47,586 nucleotides of DNA from Nocardiopsis endophytica (GCF_027706725.1 NZ_JAQFWQ010000049.1:1-47586); one strand, 5' to 3'. Numbered from the stretch's first letter, positions 33,019 to 41,898 are shown. Notes: generated by a model from the letters alone, not told the origin. Numbers and translations are program-made.

Positions 33019-33430
33019 CCGCCGGGCGGCGGCCCGGCGCGGGGAATGCAACGGGCGGCAACGGGAAGAGCCCGGCGGTTCCCCGGCCCCGCCAGCCGTC
33101 CGGCAGGCTGCTCGCGGCCCGGGTGAGCAGGCGGCTCAGCAGGTACCCCGCTCAAGAGCCCCGCCCGGGCAGCAGGCCGCCGGAGTGCAAGGCGGAAGGT
33201 CGGCGACAACGAAGGTCCGTGACCCTTCCGGCAGCGCTGTCGGCCGTCCGGCGTGTGCGTGGTCACCGTTGATGGCGGCGACGGCCGGAGCTAGGCGGTT
33301 CCCGGGCCCCGCCTGCCGTCCGGCAGGCCTCTCGCGGTCCGGGTGAGCAGGCGGCTCGGCAGGTACCCCGCTGAAGGGCCCCGCCCGGGCGGCAGGCCGC
33401 CGGAGTGCAAGGTGGAAACCGGATAAACCG
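33019..33430 (+). repeat. GC-rich modular repeat cluster, modules A-B-A
   Basis: A gene-free stretch. Module A (about 33073-33198, again 33291-33420) shares GGCGGTTCCC, GCCGTCCGGCAGG, GCAGGTACCCCGCT and GGCCGCCGGAGTGCAAGG; module B (33199-33290) lies between. The second A copy contains the perfect hairpin GCCTGCCG-TC-CGGCAGGC. Open frames here (for example minus strand 33136-33597) merely translate the repeats and have no recognisable protein family. Confidence 0.65.
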
Positions 33431-33493
33431 GGCACTGGACCGGCATGGGCTCGCCCGGAACCCGCCTTCCGGGCGCCTCGGGCACCCCGGGGC

Positions 33494-33556
33494 CATCCTG
33501 GGTCGTGAAACCGACGCCTGATCAGCCCAAAAGCGTCGATCTCACGACACAGGATG
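33494..33556. repeat. Diverged palindromic element
   Basis: CATCCTGgGTCGTGA at 33494-33508 pairs with TCACGACaCAGGATG at 33542-33556, and CGACGC with GCGTCG further in. The loop contains CCCAAAAG. It resembles the other palindromes in size and position but not in outer sequence, so it may be a distant relative or an independent hairpin. Confidence 0.5.
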
Positions 33557-33618
33557 CCCGAACCCCTCGGCCGCTGCCCGGTATGCCCGGTATGCACCGC
33601 CCGGGAGGCCCCATCCGC

Positions 33619-33680
33619 GATGATCTCGGGGAACTCGGGGTAAAACCGGACACGATAAGCCCGACTCCCCCGAGATCAAC
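33619..33680 (+). repeat. Palindromic dispersed element, copy 3
   Basis: GATGATCTCGGGG (33619-33631) pairs with CCCCCGAGATCAAC (33667-33680). The loop holds GTAAAACCGG, the same asymmetric motif as in copy 4. One end has GATGATC and the other GTTGATC, mixing the two subfamilies. Confidence 0.75.
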
Positions 33681-33705
33681 ACCAGTGCGCCCCGCACCGC
33701 TGCCC

Positions 33706-33775
33706 CCTCGTTGATCTCGGGAGAATGGACGCTAAAACCGGCCTGGTAGGGGCGTTTTTCCCGAGATCAACGAGG
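33706..33775 (+). repeat. Palindromic dispersed element, copy 4
   Basis: Perfect 17-bp arms (CCTCGTTGATCTCGGGA at 33706-33722 and its complement at 33759-33775). The loop reads GAATGGACGCTAAAACCGG then TAGGGGCG, and is almost the same as the reverse complement of the loop at 20341-20376. Confidence 0.8.
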
Positions 33776-33779
33776 AGGC

Positions 33780-34130
33780 GGCACCAGCGGACGAGCACGC
33801 GCCCACCCGGCCACGCCGCCGCCCGGACCGCGAGGAACCCGCCGGACGGCAGGCAGCGCCCGGGAACCGCCGAGCTCTGGCCGTCGCCGCCTACCCCGGT
33901 GACCCCGCACACGCTCTGCGGCCGACGACGCTGCAGGTAGAGCCGCTGACCTTCGTCGTCGCCGCCCTCCACCTCACACCCCGACGGCCCACCGCCCGGC
34001 CGGGGCCTGGAGCGGGGTACCAGCCCAGCCGCCCACCGGCCAGGGCCGCAAGAAGGCCGCCGACCTGCACCACCGCGCACCCTGGGGTGGGGACAACCCC
34101 AACCCCGAACCCCAACGAACGCCGCCCAAG
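33780..34130 (-). repeat. GC-rich modular repeat cluster in opposite orientation
   Basis: Read on the minus strand this is A (about 34060-33965), B (about 33960-33885), A (about 33870-33800), mirroring the cluster at 33073-33420. Shared landmarks are GGTACCCCGCTC, GGCGACGACGAAGGTCAGCG and GCCTGCCGTCCGGCGGGTT. The two clusters therefore form a large inverted arrangement around the palindromes at 33494-33775. No gene is recognised up to 34159. Confidence 0.6.
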
Positions 34131-34159
34131 AAGGAGGCGGTGGCCCCAGCAGGTGCGGG

Positions 34160-35275
34160 TCAGGCGTCGTAGTCGACTCTCACCTCGGCGCCCATGGGGC
34201 GGGACTGGCACGTCAGGATGTACCCGGCTTCGATCTCGGCGGGTTCCAGGGCGTAGTTCACCGGCATGTCCACCTCGCCCTCGCACAGCTTCGCCCGGCA
34301 CGTGCCGCACACCCCGCCCCTGCAGGCGAACGGGGCGTCGGCCCTGACCCGCAGCGCCGCGCCCAGCAGCGGTTCCTCATCGCCGTCGGTGTCCACCGTG
34401 CTGGTGCGGCCGTCCAGCGTGAACGTGAACCGCGTCGACGCCGCCGGGGCCGGTGCCCCTCCCTCCTCCGCGGTCCTGCGCCTGCGCGGCGGCTGGGCCC
34501 CCTCGACGTGGAACAGCTCGAAGTGGACCCGTTCCCCGGGGACGCCGTGCTCCCCCAGCACCCCCTTGACCGTCTCCACCATCTCCTGCGGACCGCACAG
34601 GTACCAGTGGGCGACGTCCGCCGTCTCCGGAAGCACCCGCAACAGCTCCGCCATGCGGTCGGCGTCGATGCGCCCGCTGGTGAGAGGCGCCTCGCCCTGT
34701 TCCCGGCTGAGCACGTGCAGCAGTTGGAAGCGCGCCGGGTAGCGGTCCTTAAGGTCGTTCAACTCCTCCAGGAACATCACGTCCCGCGCCGTCCTGTTGG
34801 CGAACACCAGGGTGAACCCGCTCTCCGGCTCCTCGGCCAGAGTGGTGGCGGCCAAGGACAGCACCGGTGTGATGCCGCTCCCCGCCGCGACCGCCACGTG
34901 CGCCCGGGCGGCCCCGGCGTCGAGCGGCACGTTGAACCCGCCCAGCGGCGGCATCGCCTCCAGGGCGTCCCCCGGCTTGAGGGCGTCGTTGGCGTAGCAG
35001 GAGAACGCCCCGCCCTCCAGCCGCTTGACGCCGATCCGCAGCGGTCCGTCGGGCGCCGGGGAGCAGATCGAGTAGGTGCGGCGCACCTCCTCTTCGGCAC
35101 CGGCGTCCGCCTCGCCGGGGCGGCGCACCGTCAGGTGCTGCCCCTGCACGAAGCGGAACTCCTCGGCGTGCTCGGGCGGGACCTCGAAGGTCACCGCCAC
35201 CGCGTCGTCGGTCAGCCGCTCGACGGCGGCCACCGTCAGCGTGCGGAATGCGGCCCTGCGGCGGCCTGCGGTCAT
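34160..35275 (-). CDS. paaE: Phenylacetyl-CoA epoxidase reductase subunit PaaE
   Basis: 371 residues: an FAD/NAD(P)H oxidoreductase half (RRTYSICSPAPDG for FAD binding, GSGITPVLSLAATTL for nucleotide, FANRTARDVMFLEEL, then WYLCGPQEMVETV) and a C-terminal plant-type 2Fe-2S ferredoxin (residues about 280-371) with Cys in CRGGVCGTCRAKLCEG and ILTCQS. It passes electrons from NADPH to the di-iron PaaAC oxygenase. GGACAGGAGAG precedes the ATG. Last gene of paaABCDE, separated by 43 bp from paaD. Confidence 0.93.
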   Translation of the reverse strand: MTAGRRRAAFRTLTVAAVERLTDDAVAVTFEVPPEHAEEFRFVQGQHLTVRRPGEADAGAEEEVRRTYSICSPAPDGPLRIGVKRLEGGAFSCYANDALKPGDALEAMPPLGGFNVPLDAGAARAHVAVAAGSGITPVLSLAATTLAEEPESGFTLVFANRTARDVMFLEELNDLKDRYPARFQLLHVLSREQGEAPLTSGRIDADRMAELLRVLPETADVAHWYLCGPQEMVETVKGVLGEHGVPGERVHFELFHVEGAQPPRRRRTAEEGGAPAPAASTRFTFTLDGRTSTVDTDGDEEPLLGAALRVRADAPFACRGGVCGTCRAKLCEGEVDMPVNYALEPAEIEAGYILTCQSRPMGAEVRVDYDA

Positions 35276-35318
35276 GGCTCTCCTGTCCGGTCCCGAGTCG
35301 CTCGAATCGCTCGACTCA

Positions 35319-35816
35319 CTAGAGCGGTTTGACGTGGTCGAAGGGCTCTCTGCAGGCCTCGCACACCCGCAGCTCCTTACAGGCCGTCGACCCGAAGCGG
35401 CTCAGCGTCCGGGTGGCGGGCGACCCGCACCGCGGGCACTTCACGCTCAACCGCACCGGCACCGGGCCGACGGGAGCGGCGCCGCTCGGCGGGGCGATCC
35501 CGTGCTCGGCGAGCTTGCGCCGCCCCTCCTCGGTGATCCAGTCGGTGCTCCACGGCGGCGAGAGCACGGTGCGCACCTCGGCGCCGACGTGCCCGAGCCG
35601 CTCCAGCCGCTCCCGCACGTCCGCGCGGATCGCCTCCATGGCCGGGCACCCCGAGTAGGTGGGGGTGACCACCACGACCGGCCGCCCGTCCGCGCCCCGC
35701 TCCACCGCGCGCAGGATGCCCAGGTCCCGCAGGGTGAGCATGGGCATCTCGGGGTCAGGGACCGACGCGACCTCCTCGGCGATCCGGTCCAGGTCCGGGT
35801 CCGCGTCCGCGGTCAC
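35319..35816 (-). CDS. paaD: Phenylacetyl-CoA epoxidase assembly protein PaaD
   Basis: 165 residues. The N-terminal MIP18/DUF59-type domain (VPDPEMPMLTLRDLGILR, then TYSGCPAMEAIRADVRERL) is followed by a C-terminal zinc-ribbon-like pair of CxxC motifs (VKCPRCGS, RVCEACRE). PaaD is thought to help mature the iron-containing oxygenase. GTG 35816 overlaps the paaC stop (GTGA). Confidence 0.92.
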   Translation of the reverse strand: MTADADPDLDRIAEEVASVPDPEMPMLTLRDLGILRAVERGADGRPVVVVTPTYSGCPAMEAIRADVRERLERLGHVGAEVRTVLSPPWSTDWITEEGRRKLAEHGIAPPSGAAPVGPVPVRLSVKCPRCGSPATRTLSRFGSTACKELRVCEACREPFDHVKPL

Positions 35817-36625
35817 CACGCCGCCCCCGGGTGCGACCGGTGCAGGTGCTGCATCTCCGCCAGCAGGTACCCGAACGCCTCGGTGTGCACCCCCTGGCGC
35901 CCGCCCATCCCGGCCGGGCCGGTGATCGGCGGCACCTCCGGGCGGGCCAGCCCCGCCTCGGCGAGCACCCCGTCCACGAACACGTCCCAGGCTGGGCGCA
36001 GGTCCGGCGGGTCCGCCCCGAGCCCGGAGGCGGCGACGGAGCGGAACACCGCGTCGGAGGTGAACAGCTCCGCGGTGTACGGCCAGGCCGCCTCCAGGGC
36101 GGCCGCCATCCGCTCGCTGCTCTCCTCGGTGCCGTCGCCCAGGCGCACGGTCCATCCGGAGGCGTGGTCGCGGTGGTAGGCCACCTCCTTGACCGCCTTC
36201 CCGGCGATCCCGGCGAGCGTCTCGTCCGCCGACCCGGCCAGCGCCGTGTACAGCTCGAACTGGTAGGCCGAGAAGAGGAGCTGCCGGGCGACCGTGTACG
36301 CGAAGTCGGTGTTGGGCAGCTCCACCAGGCGGCAGTTGGCGAACTGGTCCTCGTCGCGCAGGTAGGCCAGGTCGTCCTCGGTGCGCAGCACCCCGGTCAG
36401 GCGCTCCTCCAGGGAGCCGGCGTACGTCAGCAGGGAGCGCGCCTGCCCCAGCAGGTCCAGGGAGATGTTGGCCAGCGCCACGTCCTCTTCGAGCTGGGGG
36501 CCGCGCGCCGCCAGCTCGGCCAGGCGGTGCGAGGCGACGAGGGCGTCGTCGCCGAGCCGCAGCGTGTAGGCCGCCAGCGCGGTGTCGCGCTCGGCGCTCA
36601 CGGATCCGTTCTCGCGCCCGCTCAC
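35813..36625 (-). CDS. paaC: Phenylacetyl-CoA epoxidase structural subunit PaaC
   Basis: 270 residues, ferritin-like helical fold related to PaaA but without the catalytic di-iron set. Landmarks: LGDDALVASHRLAELAARGP, LEEDVALANISLDLLGQARSL, DFAYTVARQLLFSAYQFEL, KAVKEVAYHRDHASGW and a final EAFGYLLAEMQHLHRSHPGA. It forms the stable heterodimer with PaaA. GTG 36625 overlaps the paaB stop; the downstream paaD start overlaps its own stop. Confidence 0.92.
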   Translation of the reverse strand: MSGRENGSVSAERDTALAAYTLRLGDDALVASHRLAELAARGPQLEEDVALANISLDLLGQARSLLTYAGSLEERLTGVLRTEDDLAYLRDEDQFANCRLVELPNTDFAYTVARQLLFSAYQFELYTALAGSADETLAGIAGKAVKEVAYHRDHASGWTVRLGDGTEESSERMAAALEAAWPYTAELFTSDAVFRSVAASGLGADPPDLRPAWDVFVDGVLAEAGLARPEVPPITGPAGMGGRQGVHTEAFGYLLAEMQHLHRSHPGAAW

Positions 36626-36903
36626 AGGTGCTCCACCCCCTCGGGCACCGGGTAGAAGGTCGGGTGCCGGTAGACCTTGTCCTCGGCCGGGTCGAAGAAC
36701 GCGTCCTTGTCCTCGGGGGCCGAGGCGCTGATCGACGCCGCCGGGACCACCCACACGCTGACGCCCTCCTGGCGCCGGGTGTACAGGTCCCGCGCGTTGC
36801 GCAGGGCGTGCTCGGCGTCGGCGGCGTGCAGGCTGCCGACGTGCACATGGGACAGCCCGCGCCGGGCGCGAACGAACACCTCCCACAGGGGCTGGTCCGC
36901 CAT
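36622..36903 (-). CDS. paaB: Phenylacetyl-CoA epoxidase subunit PaaB
   Basis: 93 residues, the normal size. PLWEVFVRARRGLSHVHVGSL and the following AADAEHALRNARDLYTRR are the family hallmark; the C-terminus carries DPAEDKVYRHPTFY. PaaB bridges PaaAC dimers. ATG 36903 is chosen for GAGGAG 5 nt upstream; GTG 36909 would add two residues. Confidence 0.93.
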   Translation of the reverse strand: MADQPLWEVFVRARRGLSHVHVGSLHAADAEHALRNARDLYTRRQEGVSVWVVPAASISASAPEDKDAFFDPAEDKVYRHPTFYPVPEGVEHL

Positions 36904-36927
36904 CGTCACTCCTCGCCTCTCGTTTCC

Positions 36928-37884
36928 TCAGGCCGCCGCGCGCTGCCGGGCCCGGCTCTTGGCCGCGTGCGCGCGTGCCGCCTCGCGCACCCAGGCCCCT
37001 TCCTCATGGGCGGTCCTCCGGTGCTCCAGCCGTTGCCGGTTGCAAGGGCCGTTCCCCTTGAGGACCTGCATGAACTCGTCCCAGTCGGGGGTGCCGAAGT
37101 CGTAGTGGCCGCGCTCGGCGCTCCACTTCAGGGCGGGGTCGGGCAGGGTGAGCCCGAGCGCCTCGGCCTGCGGGACGATCATGTCGACGAAGCGCTGGCG
37201 CAGCTCGTCGTTGGAGAACCGCTTGATGTTCCACGCCATGGACTGCTCGGAGTGCGTCGACTCGGAGTCGGGCGGCCCGAACATCATCAGCGACGGCCAG
37301 TACCAGCGGTCGACCGACTCCTGGGCCATCCTGCGCTGGGCGTCGGTGCCGCGCGCCAGGGTGTACAGGATGTCGAAGCCCTGGCGCTGGTGGAAGCTCT
37401 CCTCTTTGCAGATGCGCACCATCGCGCGCGCGTAGGGGCCGTAGGAGCAGCGGCACAGGGGCACCTGGTTGGTGATGGCGGCCCCGTCCACCAGCCAGCC
37501 GATCGCGCCGACGTCGGCCCACGTCACGGTCGGGTAGTTGAAGATCGACGAGTAGCGCTGGCGCCCCTGGTGGAGCAGGTCGAGCAGCTCGTCCCGGCCC
37601 ACGCCCAGGGTCTCGGCGGCGCTGTACAGGTAGAGCCCGTGCCCGGCCTCGTCCTGCACCTTGGCGATGAGCACCGCCTTGCGGCGCAGCGAGGGGGCGC
37701 GGGTGATCCAGTTGCCCTCCGGCTGCATGCCGATGATCTCGGAGTGGGCGTGCTGGGCGATCTGCCGGATGAGGGTCCGGCGGTAGGCGTCGGGCATCCA
37801 GTCGCGCGGCTCGATCCGCTCTTCGGCCGTGATCATGGCGTCGAAGCGCCGCTGGTGGGCCTCGTCCGTCCCTGGGTCCGTCAT
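36928..37884 (-). CDS. paaA: Phenylacetyl-CoA 1,2-epoxidase catalytic subunit PaaA
   Basis: 318 residues of the ferritin-like di-iron oxygenase family. Metal ligands are visible in [31 protein letters not shown] (ExxH) and [15 protein letters not shown] (ExxH). It attacks the ring of phenylacetyl-CoA to give the 1,2-epoxide. GGGGAGGACC is the ribosome-binding site. A PaaR-type operator (37908-37925) lies 24 bp upstream. First gene of paaABCDE. Confidence 0.95.
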   Translation of the reverse strand: MTDPGTDEAHQRRFDAMITAEERIEPRDWMPDAYRRTLIRQIAQHAHSEIIGMQPEGNWITRAPSLRRKAVLIAKVQDEAGHGLYLYSAAETLGVGRDELLDLLHQGRQRYSSIFNYPTVTWADVGAIGWLVDGAAITNQVPLCRCSYGPYARAMVRICKEESFHQRQGFDILYTLARGTDAQRRMAQESVDRWYWPSLMMFGPPDSESTHSEQSMAWNIKRFSNDELRQRFVDMIVPQAEALGLTLPDPALKWSAERGHYDFGTPDWDEFMQVLKGNGPCNRQRLEHRRTAHEEGAWVREAARAHAAKSRARQRAAA

Positions 37885-37907
37885 CGCGGGTCCTCCCCGG
37901 CCGTAAT

Positions 37908-37925
37908 ACCGACCGAACGTTCAGT
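37908..37925. promoter_or_regulatory. PaaR-type operator upstream of paaA
   Basis: ACCGACCGAACGTTCAGT, an imperfect palindrome (12 of 18 positions symmetric). It matches the site upstream of paaK (39770-39787) at 15 of 18 positions. A binding site for the TetR regulator encoded after paaK is the obvious reading. Confidence 0.7.
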
Positions 37926-37984
37926 TAGAAATTACCGCCCGGCGAAGGGCGGGGTCAACGGTGCGACCCCGCCCCTGTGCGCGC

Positions 37985-39655
37985 CTAGCCGTGCCGGCGG
38001 GACTGCACGAAGTTGAACCGCCCGGCCACGAACGCCGGGTCGGTCAGCGACGTGGTCGCCGCCCGGTTGGCCCCGCTGCCGTGGTAGTCGCTGAAGGCCG
38101 CGGACTGGTTGACGAACACCTGCCCGGTCAGGTTCTCCGACAGGTTCACCCCGGCCTCCAGCGCGGCCTTCTCCGCCTCGGCCAGCACCTCCTCGGAGGT
38201 GGAGTAGACCGACGCGGTCAGCGCGCCCCGGCGGCCCACGCTCTCGCGCAGCAGCCGCAGCGACTCCTCCGTGCCGGAGGTCGGCACGAGGAAGGAGATC
38301 GGGCCGAAGTGCTCGCGGCCGTACACGTCGTCCCGGTCGGCCCCCACCTTGACCACGGCCGGGGTGCGCACGGTGGCGTCGGCGAAGTCCGGGTGGGCGA
38401 CCTCCTCGGAGCGCCGCACCGGCTCGCCCAGCCCCTCGGCTGCCGACAGCCGCTCCAGCACCCCCTCGTTGGCGATGGCGCCCAGCACCCCCGACGCCTT
38501 GGCCGGGTCGCCCAGCAGCCGCCCGAGCGCGCCGGACAGGTCCTCGCCCACCTCGTCGGCGGTCTTGTGCCCCTCGTCGGTGTCGATGCCCCCGGCCGGC
38601 AGGAAGATGTTCTGCGGGGTGGTGCACATCTGCCCGCTGTACAGCGACAGCGAGAACGCCAGGTTGCCGAGCATCCCCTTGTAGGAGTCGGTGGAGTCCA
38701 CCACGACGCCGTTGACCCCGGCCTTCTCGGTGAACACCGCGGCCTGCCGGGCGTTGGCCTCCAGCCAGTCGCCGAACTCGCTGGAGCCGGTGAAGTCGAC
38801 GATCCGCACCTCGGGCCGCAGCGCCAGGTCGGCGGCGATCCGGTCCTCACCGCGCTCGGCGGCCAGCAGCACCGCGTCGGGGTCGAGCCCGCACTCGGCC
38901 AGCACGTCCCGGGCGATGGCCACGGTGATCGCCAGCGGCAGCACCGCCCGCGGGTGCGGCTTGACGATGACGGTGTTGCCGGTGACCAGGCTCGCGAACA
39001 GGGCCGGGTAGGCGTTCCAGGTGGGGAAGGTGTTGCAGCCGATGAGCAGGGAGACGCCGCGCGGCACCGCCGTGAAGCGCTTCTCCATCACCAGCGGGTC
39101 CCCCTTGCGCTGCGGCTTCTCCCAGCGCACGGTGCCGCCGTAGCCGGTGGTCATGTCGTGCCCGTAGGCGACCGCCTCCAGGCCGCGCTCCTGGGCGTGT
39201 GGGCCGCCCGCCTGGAAGGCCATGACGAACGCCTGCCCGCTGGTGTGCTGCACGGCGTGCGCCATCTCGAAGCTGCGCTTGTTGATGCGGTCCAGGATCT
39301 CCAGGCAGATCCCCGCGCGCGCGTCCGGACCGGCGTCCCGCAGCGGCCCGGCGGCCTTCTGCGAGGCGGCGATGAGCGCGTCCGCCCCGGCGCGCGGGTA
39401 GCCCACGCCGAGGGGCAGGCCGTAGGGCGAGCGCTCGGTGACCACCCGGTCCCCGGTGCCGGGGTGGCCCTCCAGCGGGAAGTCGCGGCCCAGGTAGGCC
39501 TCGAAGGCCGCCTTGCCGGCCGGGGCGGCCTCCTCGCCGTAGACCTTCGGGCTCGGCGACTCGGGGTAGGGCGACCAGAAGTGCCGGCCGCGGATGGCGC
39601 CGACCGCCTCCTCCAGGGTCTTGCGGTGCCGTTCGTAGAGCTCGCTCGGGTCCAT
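37985..39655 (-). CDS. paaN: Phenylacetate degradation aldehyde dehydrogenase PaaN
   Basis: 556 residues of the aldehyde dehydrogenase superfamily in the PaaN form, with a long N-terminus (MDPSELYERHRKTLEEAVGAIRGRHFWSPYPESPS). Catalytic Cys in SGQMCTTPQN and general base Glu in VFTEKAGVNGVVVD are present; TGNTVIVKPHP provides cofactor contacts. No hydratase domain of the PaaZ type is attached. It probably oxidises the ring-opened semialdehyde. It is the first gene of the minus-strand run and starts with GGGAGAGG upstream. Confidence 0.92.
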   Translation of the reverse strand: MDPSELYERHRKTLEEAVGAIRGRHFWSPYPESPSPKVYGEEAAPAGKAAFEAYLGRDFPLEGHPGTGDRVVTERSPYGLPLGVGYPRAGADALIAASQKAAGPLRDAGPDARAGICLEILDRINKRSFEMAHAVQHTSGQAFVMAFQAGGPHAQERGLEAVAYGHDMTTGYGGTVRWEKPQRKGDPLVMEKRFTAVPRGVSLLIGCNTFPTWNAYPALFASLVTGNTVIVKPHPRAVLPLAITVAIARDVLAECGLDPDAVLLAAERGEDRIAADLALRPEVRIVDFTGSSEFGDWLEANARQAAVFTEKAGVNGVVVDSTDSYKGMLGNLAFSLSLYSGQMCTTPQNIFLPAGGIDTDEGHKTADEVGEDLSGALGRLLGDPAKASGVLGAIANEGVLERLSAAEGLGEPVRRSEEVAHPDFADATVRTPAVVKVGADRDDVYGREHFGPISFLVPTSGTEESLRLLRESVGRRGALTASVYSTSEEVLAEAEKAALEAGVNLSENLTGQVFVNQSAAFSDYHGSGANRAATTSLTDPAFVAGRFNFVQSRRHG

Positions 39656-39723
39656 TGGGCGGCCTCTCCCTGCGCGTCGTCGCGTCCAGCTGGGCTTTCG
39701 GGCACCGGCGGCCGCCGCGCCCC

Positions 39724-39787
39724 TTGACAGCGCCCCGGCCGGTGGTGCTTGTCTATGCCGTACTTACTAACCGACCGTTCGTTCAGG
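39724..39787 (+). promoter_or_regulatory. paaK promoter and PaaR-type operator
   Basis: A perfect TTGACA (39724-39729) supplies the -35; the -10 is poorly matched near 39747-39757. ACCGACCGTTCGTTCAGG at 39770-39787 is the second copy of the operator found upstream of paaA, placed just downstream of the likely transcription start. Confidence 0.65.
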
Positions 39788-39841
39788 CCGCAAGGGTCCG
39801 TCCCCCGCGCTCCAGGGCGCGCCAGCCGAAAGGACGACGCC

Positions 39842-41188
39842 GTGACCGACCCGTCCCCCCACGCCCCCGCCCCCGGCGGCAGGCGCCTCGGTCCCGCCCC
39901 CGGCCCCGGGATGCTCGACCCGATGGAGCGCGCCGACCGCGGGATGCTGGAGGAGCACCAGCTCAAACGGCTGCGCTGGACGCTCGCCCACGCCTACGCC
40001 CGCCAGGGCTTCTACCGGCGCAAGTGCGAGGCGGCCGGGGTGCACCCCGACGACCTGCGCTCCCTCGCCGACCTGGCCCGCTTCCCCTTCACCACCAAGG
40101 AGGACCTGCGCGAGGCCTACCCCTACGGCGCGCTGGCGGTGCCCCACGACAAGGTGCTGCGGCTGCACGCCTCCAGCGGTACCACGGGGCGGGCCACCGT
40201 GGCCGCCTATACGCGCGGCGACCTGGACATCTGGTCGGACCTGGTGGCCCGGTGCATCCGCGCCTCGGGCGGGCGGCCCGGCGAGAAGGTGCACGTGGCC
40301 TACGGGTACGGGCTGTTCACCGGCGGGCTGGGGGCGCACTACGGCGCCGAGCGCCTGGGGTGCACGGTCATCCCCGTGTCCGGCGGGCAGACCTCCCGGC
40401 AGGTGCGGCTGATCCGCGACCTGGAGCCGGAGACCATCATGGTCACCCCCTCCTACCTGCTCACCATCGCCGACGCGATGCGCGAGGAGGGGGTCGACCC
40501 GCGGACGACGTCGCTGCGCACCGCGATCCTGGGCGCAGAGCCGTGGACCGAGGACATGCGCGCGGAGATCGAGGAGGTCTTCGACCTGCACGCGGTGGAC
40601 ATCTACGGGCTCTCGGAGGTGATGGGCCCGGGGGTGGCCAACGAGTGCGTGGAGAGCAAGGACGGGCCGCACGTGTTCGAGGACCACTTCCTCCCCGAGG
40701 TGGTCGACCCGGTCGACGGCGCGCCGGTGCCCGACGGGGGCGAGGGCGAGCTGGTGTTCACCTCGCTGACCAAGGAGGCCATGCCGGTGGTGCGGTACCG
40801 AACCCGGGACCTGTCGCGACTGCTTCCCGGCACCGCGCGGCCCGCGTTCCGGCGCATGGAGCGCATCTCCGGGCGCAGCGACGACATGATCGTGCTCCGC
40901 GGGGTCAACCTGTTCCCCACCCAGGTCGAGGAGCAGGTGCTGCGGGTGCCGGCGCTGGCGCCGCACTTCCAGATCGTGCTGCGGCGGCCGGAGCGGCTGG
41001 ACGAGATGACGGTTCGGGTGGAGTCCCGTCCGGGGGTGGCCGACCGGGAGCGCGCCCAGGCCGGGCGGGTGCTGGCCGAGGCGGTGCGCGAGCACACCGG
41101 GGTGGGCGCCGCGGTGGAGGTGCTCGACCCCGGGACGCTGGAGCGCTCCTCCGGCAAGGTGCGCAGGACGGTCGACGAGCGGCCGTGA
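39842..41188 (+). CDS. paaK: Phenylacetate-CoA ligase PaaK
   Basis: 448 residues of the adenylate-forming family. ATP-binding loop RLHASSGTTGRATVAAYT, then AYGYGLFTGGLGAHYGAE, ILGAEPWTEDMR and DIYGLSEVMGPGVA are PaaK landmarks; the C-terminal GRSDDMIVLRGVNLFPTQVEE carries the hinge. It activates phenylacetate to the CoA ester, the first step of the pathway. GTG 39842 has AAAGGA upstream; an upstream in-frame ATG is unlikely because it would place the operator inside the gene. The 3' end overlaps the TetR gene by GTGA. Confidence 0.94.
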   Translation: MTDPSPHAPAPGGRRLGPAPGPGMLDPMERADRGMLEEHQLKRLRWTLAHAYARQGFYRRKCEAAGVHPDDLRSLADLARFPFTTKEDLREAYPYGALAVPHDKVLRLHASSGTTGRATVAAYTRGDLDIWSDLVARCIRASGGRPGEKVHVAYGYGLFTGGLGAHYGAERLGCTVIPVSGGQTSRQVRLIRDLEPETIMVTPSYLLTIADAMREEGVDPRTTSLRTAILGAEPWTEDMRAEIEEVFDLHAVDIYGLSEVMGPGVANECVESKDGPHVFEDHFLPEVVDPVDGAPVPDGGEGELVFTSLTKEAMPVVRYRTRDLSRLLPGTARPAFRRMERISGRSDDMIVLRGVNLFPTQVEEQVLRVPALAPHFQIVLRRPERLDEMTVRVESRPGVADRERAQAGRVLAEAVREHTGVGAAVEVLDPGTLERSSGKVRRTVDERP

Positions 41189-41898
41189 CGTCGGACACCG
41201 TTGGCGACCAGGGCGGCGATGCGCACTCCGGGACCGTTGCGGCCGGGGTAGATTCACCCTCTGTGTCCCGCTCCACCGCTTCCGGTCCCCCGCCCGGCCC
41301 CTCCGCCTCCGCGCGCCGCCGCGCCGGCAGGCCCGGCCACGACGCCGACTCGGTCCTGCGGACCGCGGTGCGCGTGTTCAACGAGCGGGGGTACGACGGG
41401 ACCAGCATGGAGGACCTGGCCCGCGCGCTGGGCGTGACCAAGTCCGCCATCTACCACCACGTCTCGGGCAAGTCCGAGCTGCTGCGCCAGTCCCTGGACC
41501 GGGCGCTGGACGCCCTGTTCGCCGTCACCCGCGAACCGGAGGCCACCGGCGGGCCGGTGCTGAGGCGGCTGGAGCACGTGCTGCACGGAAGCGTGCTGGC
41601 GCTCGTAGAGGAGCTGCCGCACGTGACGCTGCTGCTGCGGGTGCGCGGGAACACGCCGGTGGAGCGCAGGGCGCTGGAGCGGCGGCGCGAGTTCGACCGG
41701 TTCGTGGCCGACCTGGTCCGGGAGGGCATGGCCGAGGGGGCGATCCGGCCCGACGTCGATCCGGACGTGGCCGGGCGGCTGCTGTTCGGGATGGTGAACT
41801 CGCTGGTGGAGTGGTACCGGCCGGGCGGCGGGCTGGACGCCGAGGGGCTGGCCGCCCAGGTCGCGGTGGTCGCCTTCGAGGGCCTGCGGGTGGACTGA
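41185..41898 (+). CDS. paaR: TetR-family regulator, probable PaaR
   Basis: 237 residues. A Ser/Pro-rich N-terminal stretch of about 45 residues precedes the TetR HTH (SVLRTAVRVFNERGYDGTSM, then LARALGVTKSAIYHHVSGKSEL). The C-terminal half is helical and ends in a segment common to PaaR-type regulators (RLLFGMVNSLVEWYRPGG). In known systems phenylacetyl-CoA releases the repressor. It is translationally coupled to paaK. GTG 41263 would give a shorter protein but has no ribosome-binding site. Confidence 0.88.
   Translation: MTSDTVGDQGGDAHSGTVAAGVDSPSVSRSTASGPPPGPSASARRRAGRPGHDADSVLRTAVRVFNERGYDGTSMEDLARALGVTKSAIYHHVSGKSELLRQSLDRALDALFAVTREPEATGGPVLRRLEHVLHGSVLALVEELPHVTLLLRVRGNTPVERRALERRREFDRFVADLVREGMAEGAIRPDVDPDVAGRLLFGMVNSLVEWYRPGGGLDAEGLAAQVAVVAFEGLRVD

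Noticed and set aside
33136-33597. Open frames of about 150 codons in the repeat island
   Set aside because: They translate the A/B modules, read in several frames and both strands, and show no start signals or known domains.
37732-37742. GATGATCTCGG inside paaA, identical to the palindrome tip
   Set aside because: It lies within conserved coding sequence (HSEIIGM) and has no matching arm, so it is a chance match.
34160-41898. Complete phenylacetate pathway
   Set aside because: No paaG, paaF, paaH, paaJ, paaI or fused PaaZ hydratase is present in the window, so only the activation, epoxidation and aldehyde oxidation steps are supported.
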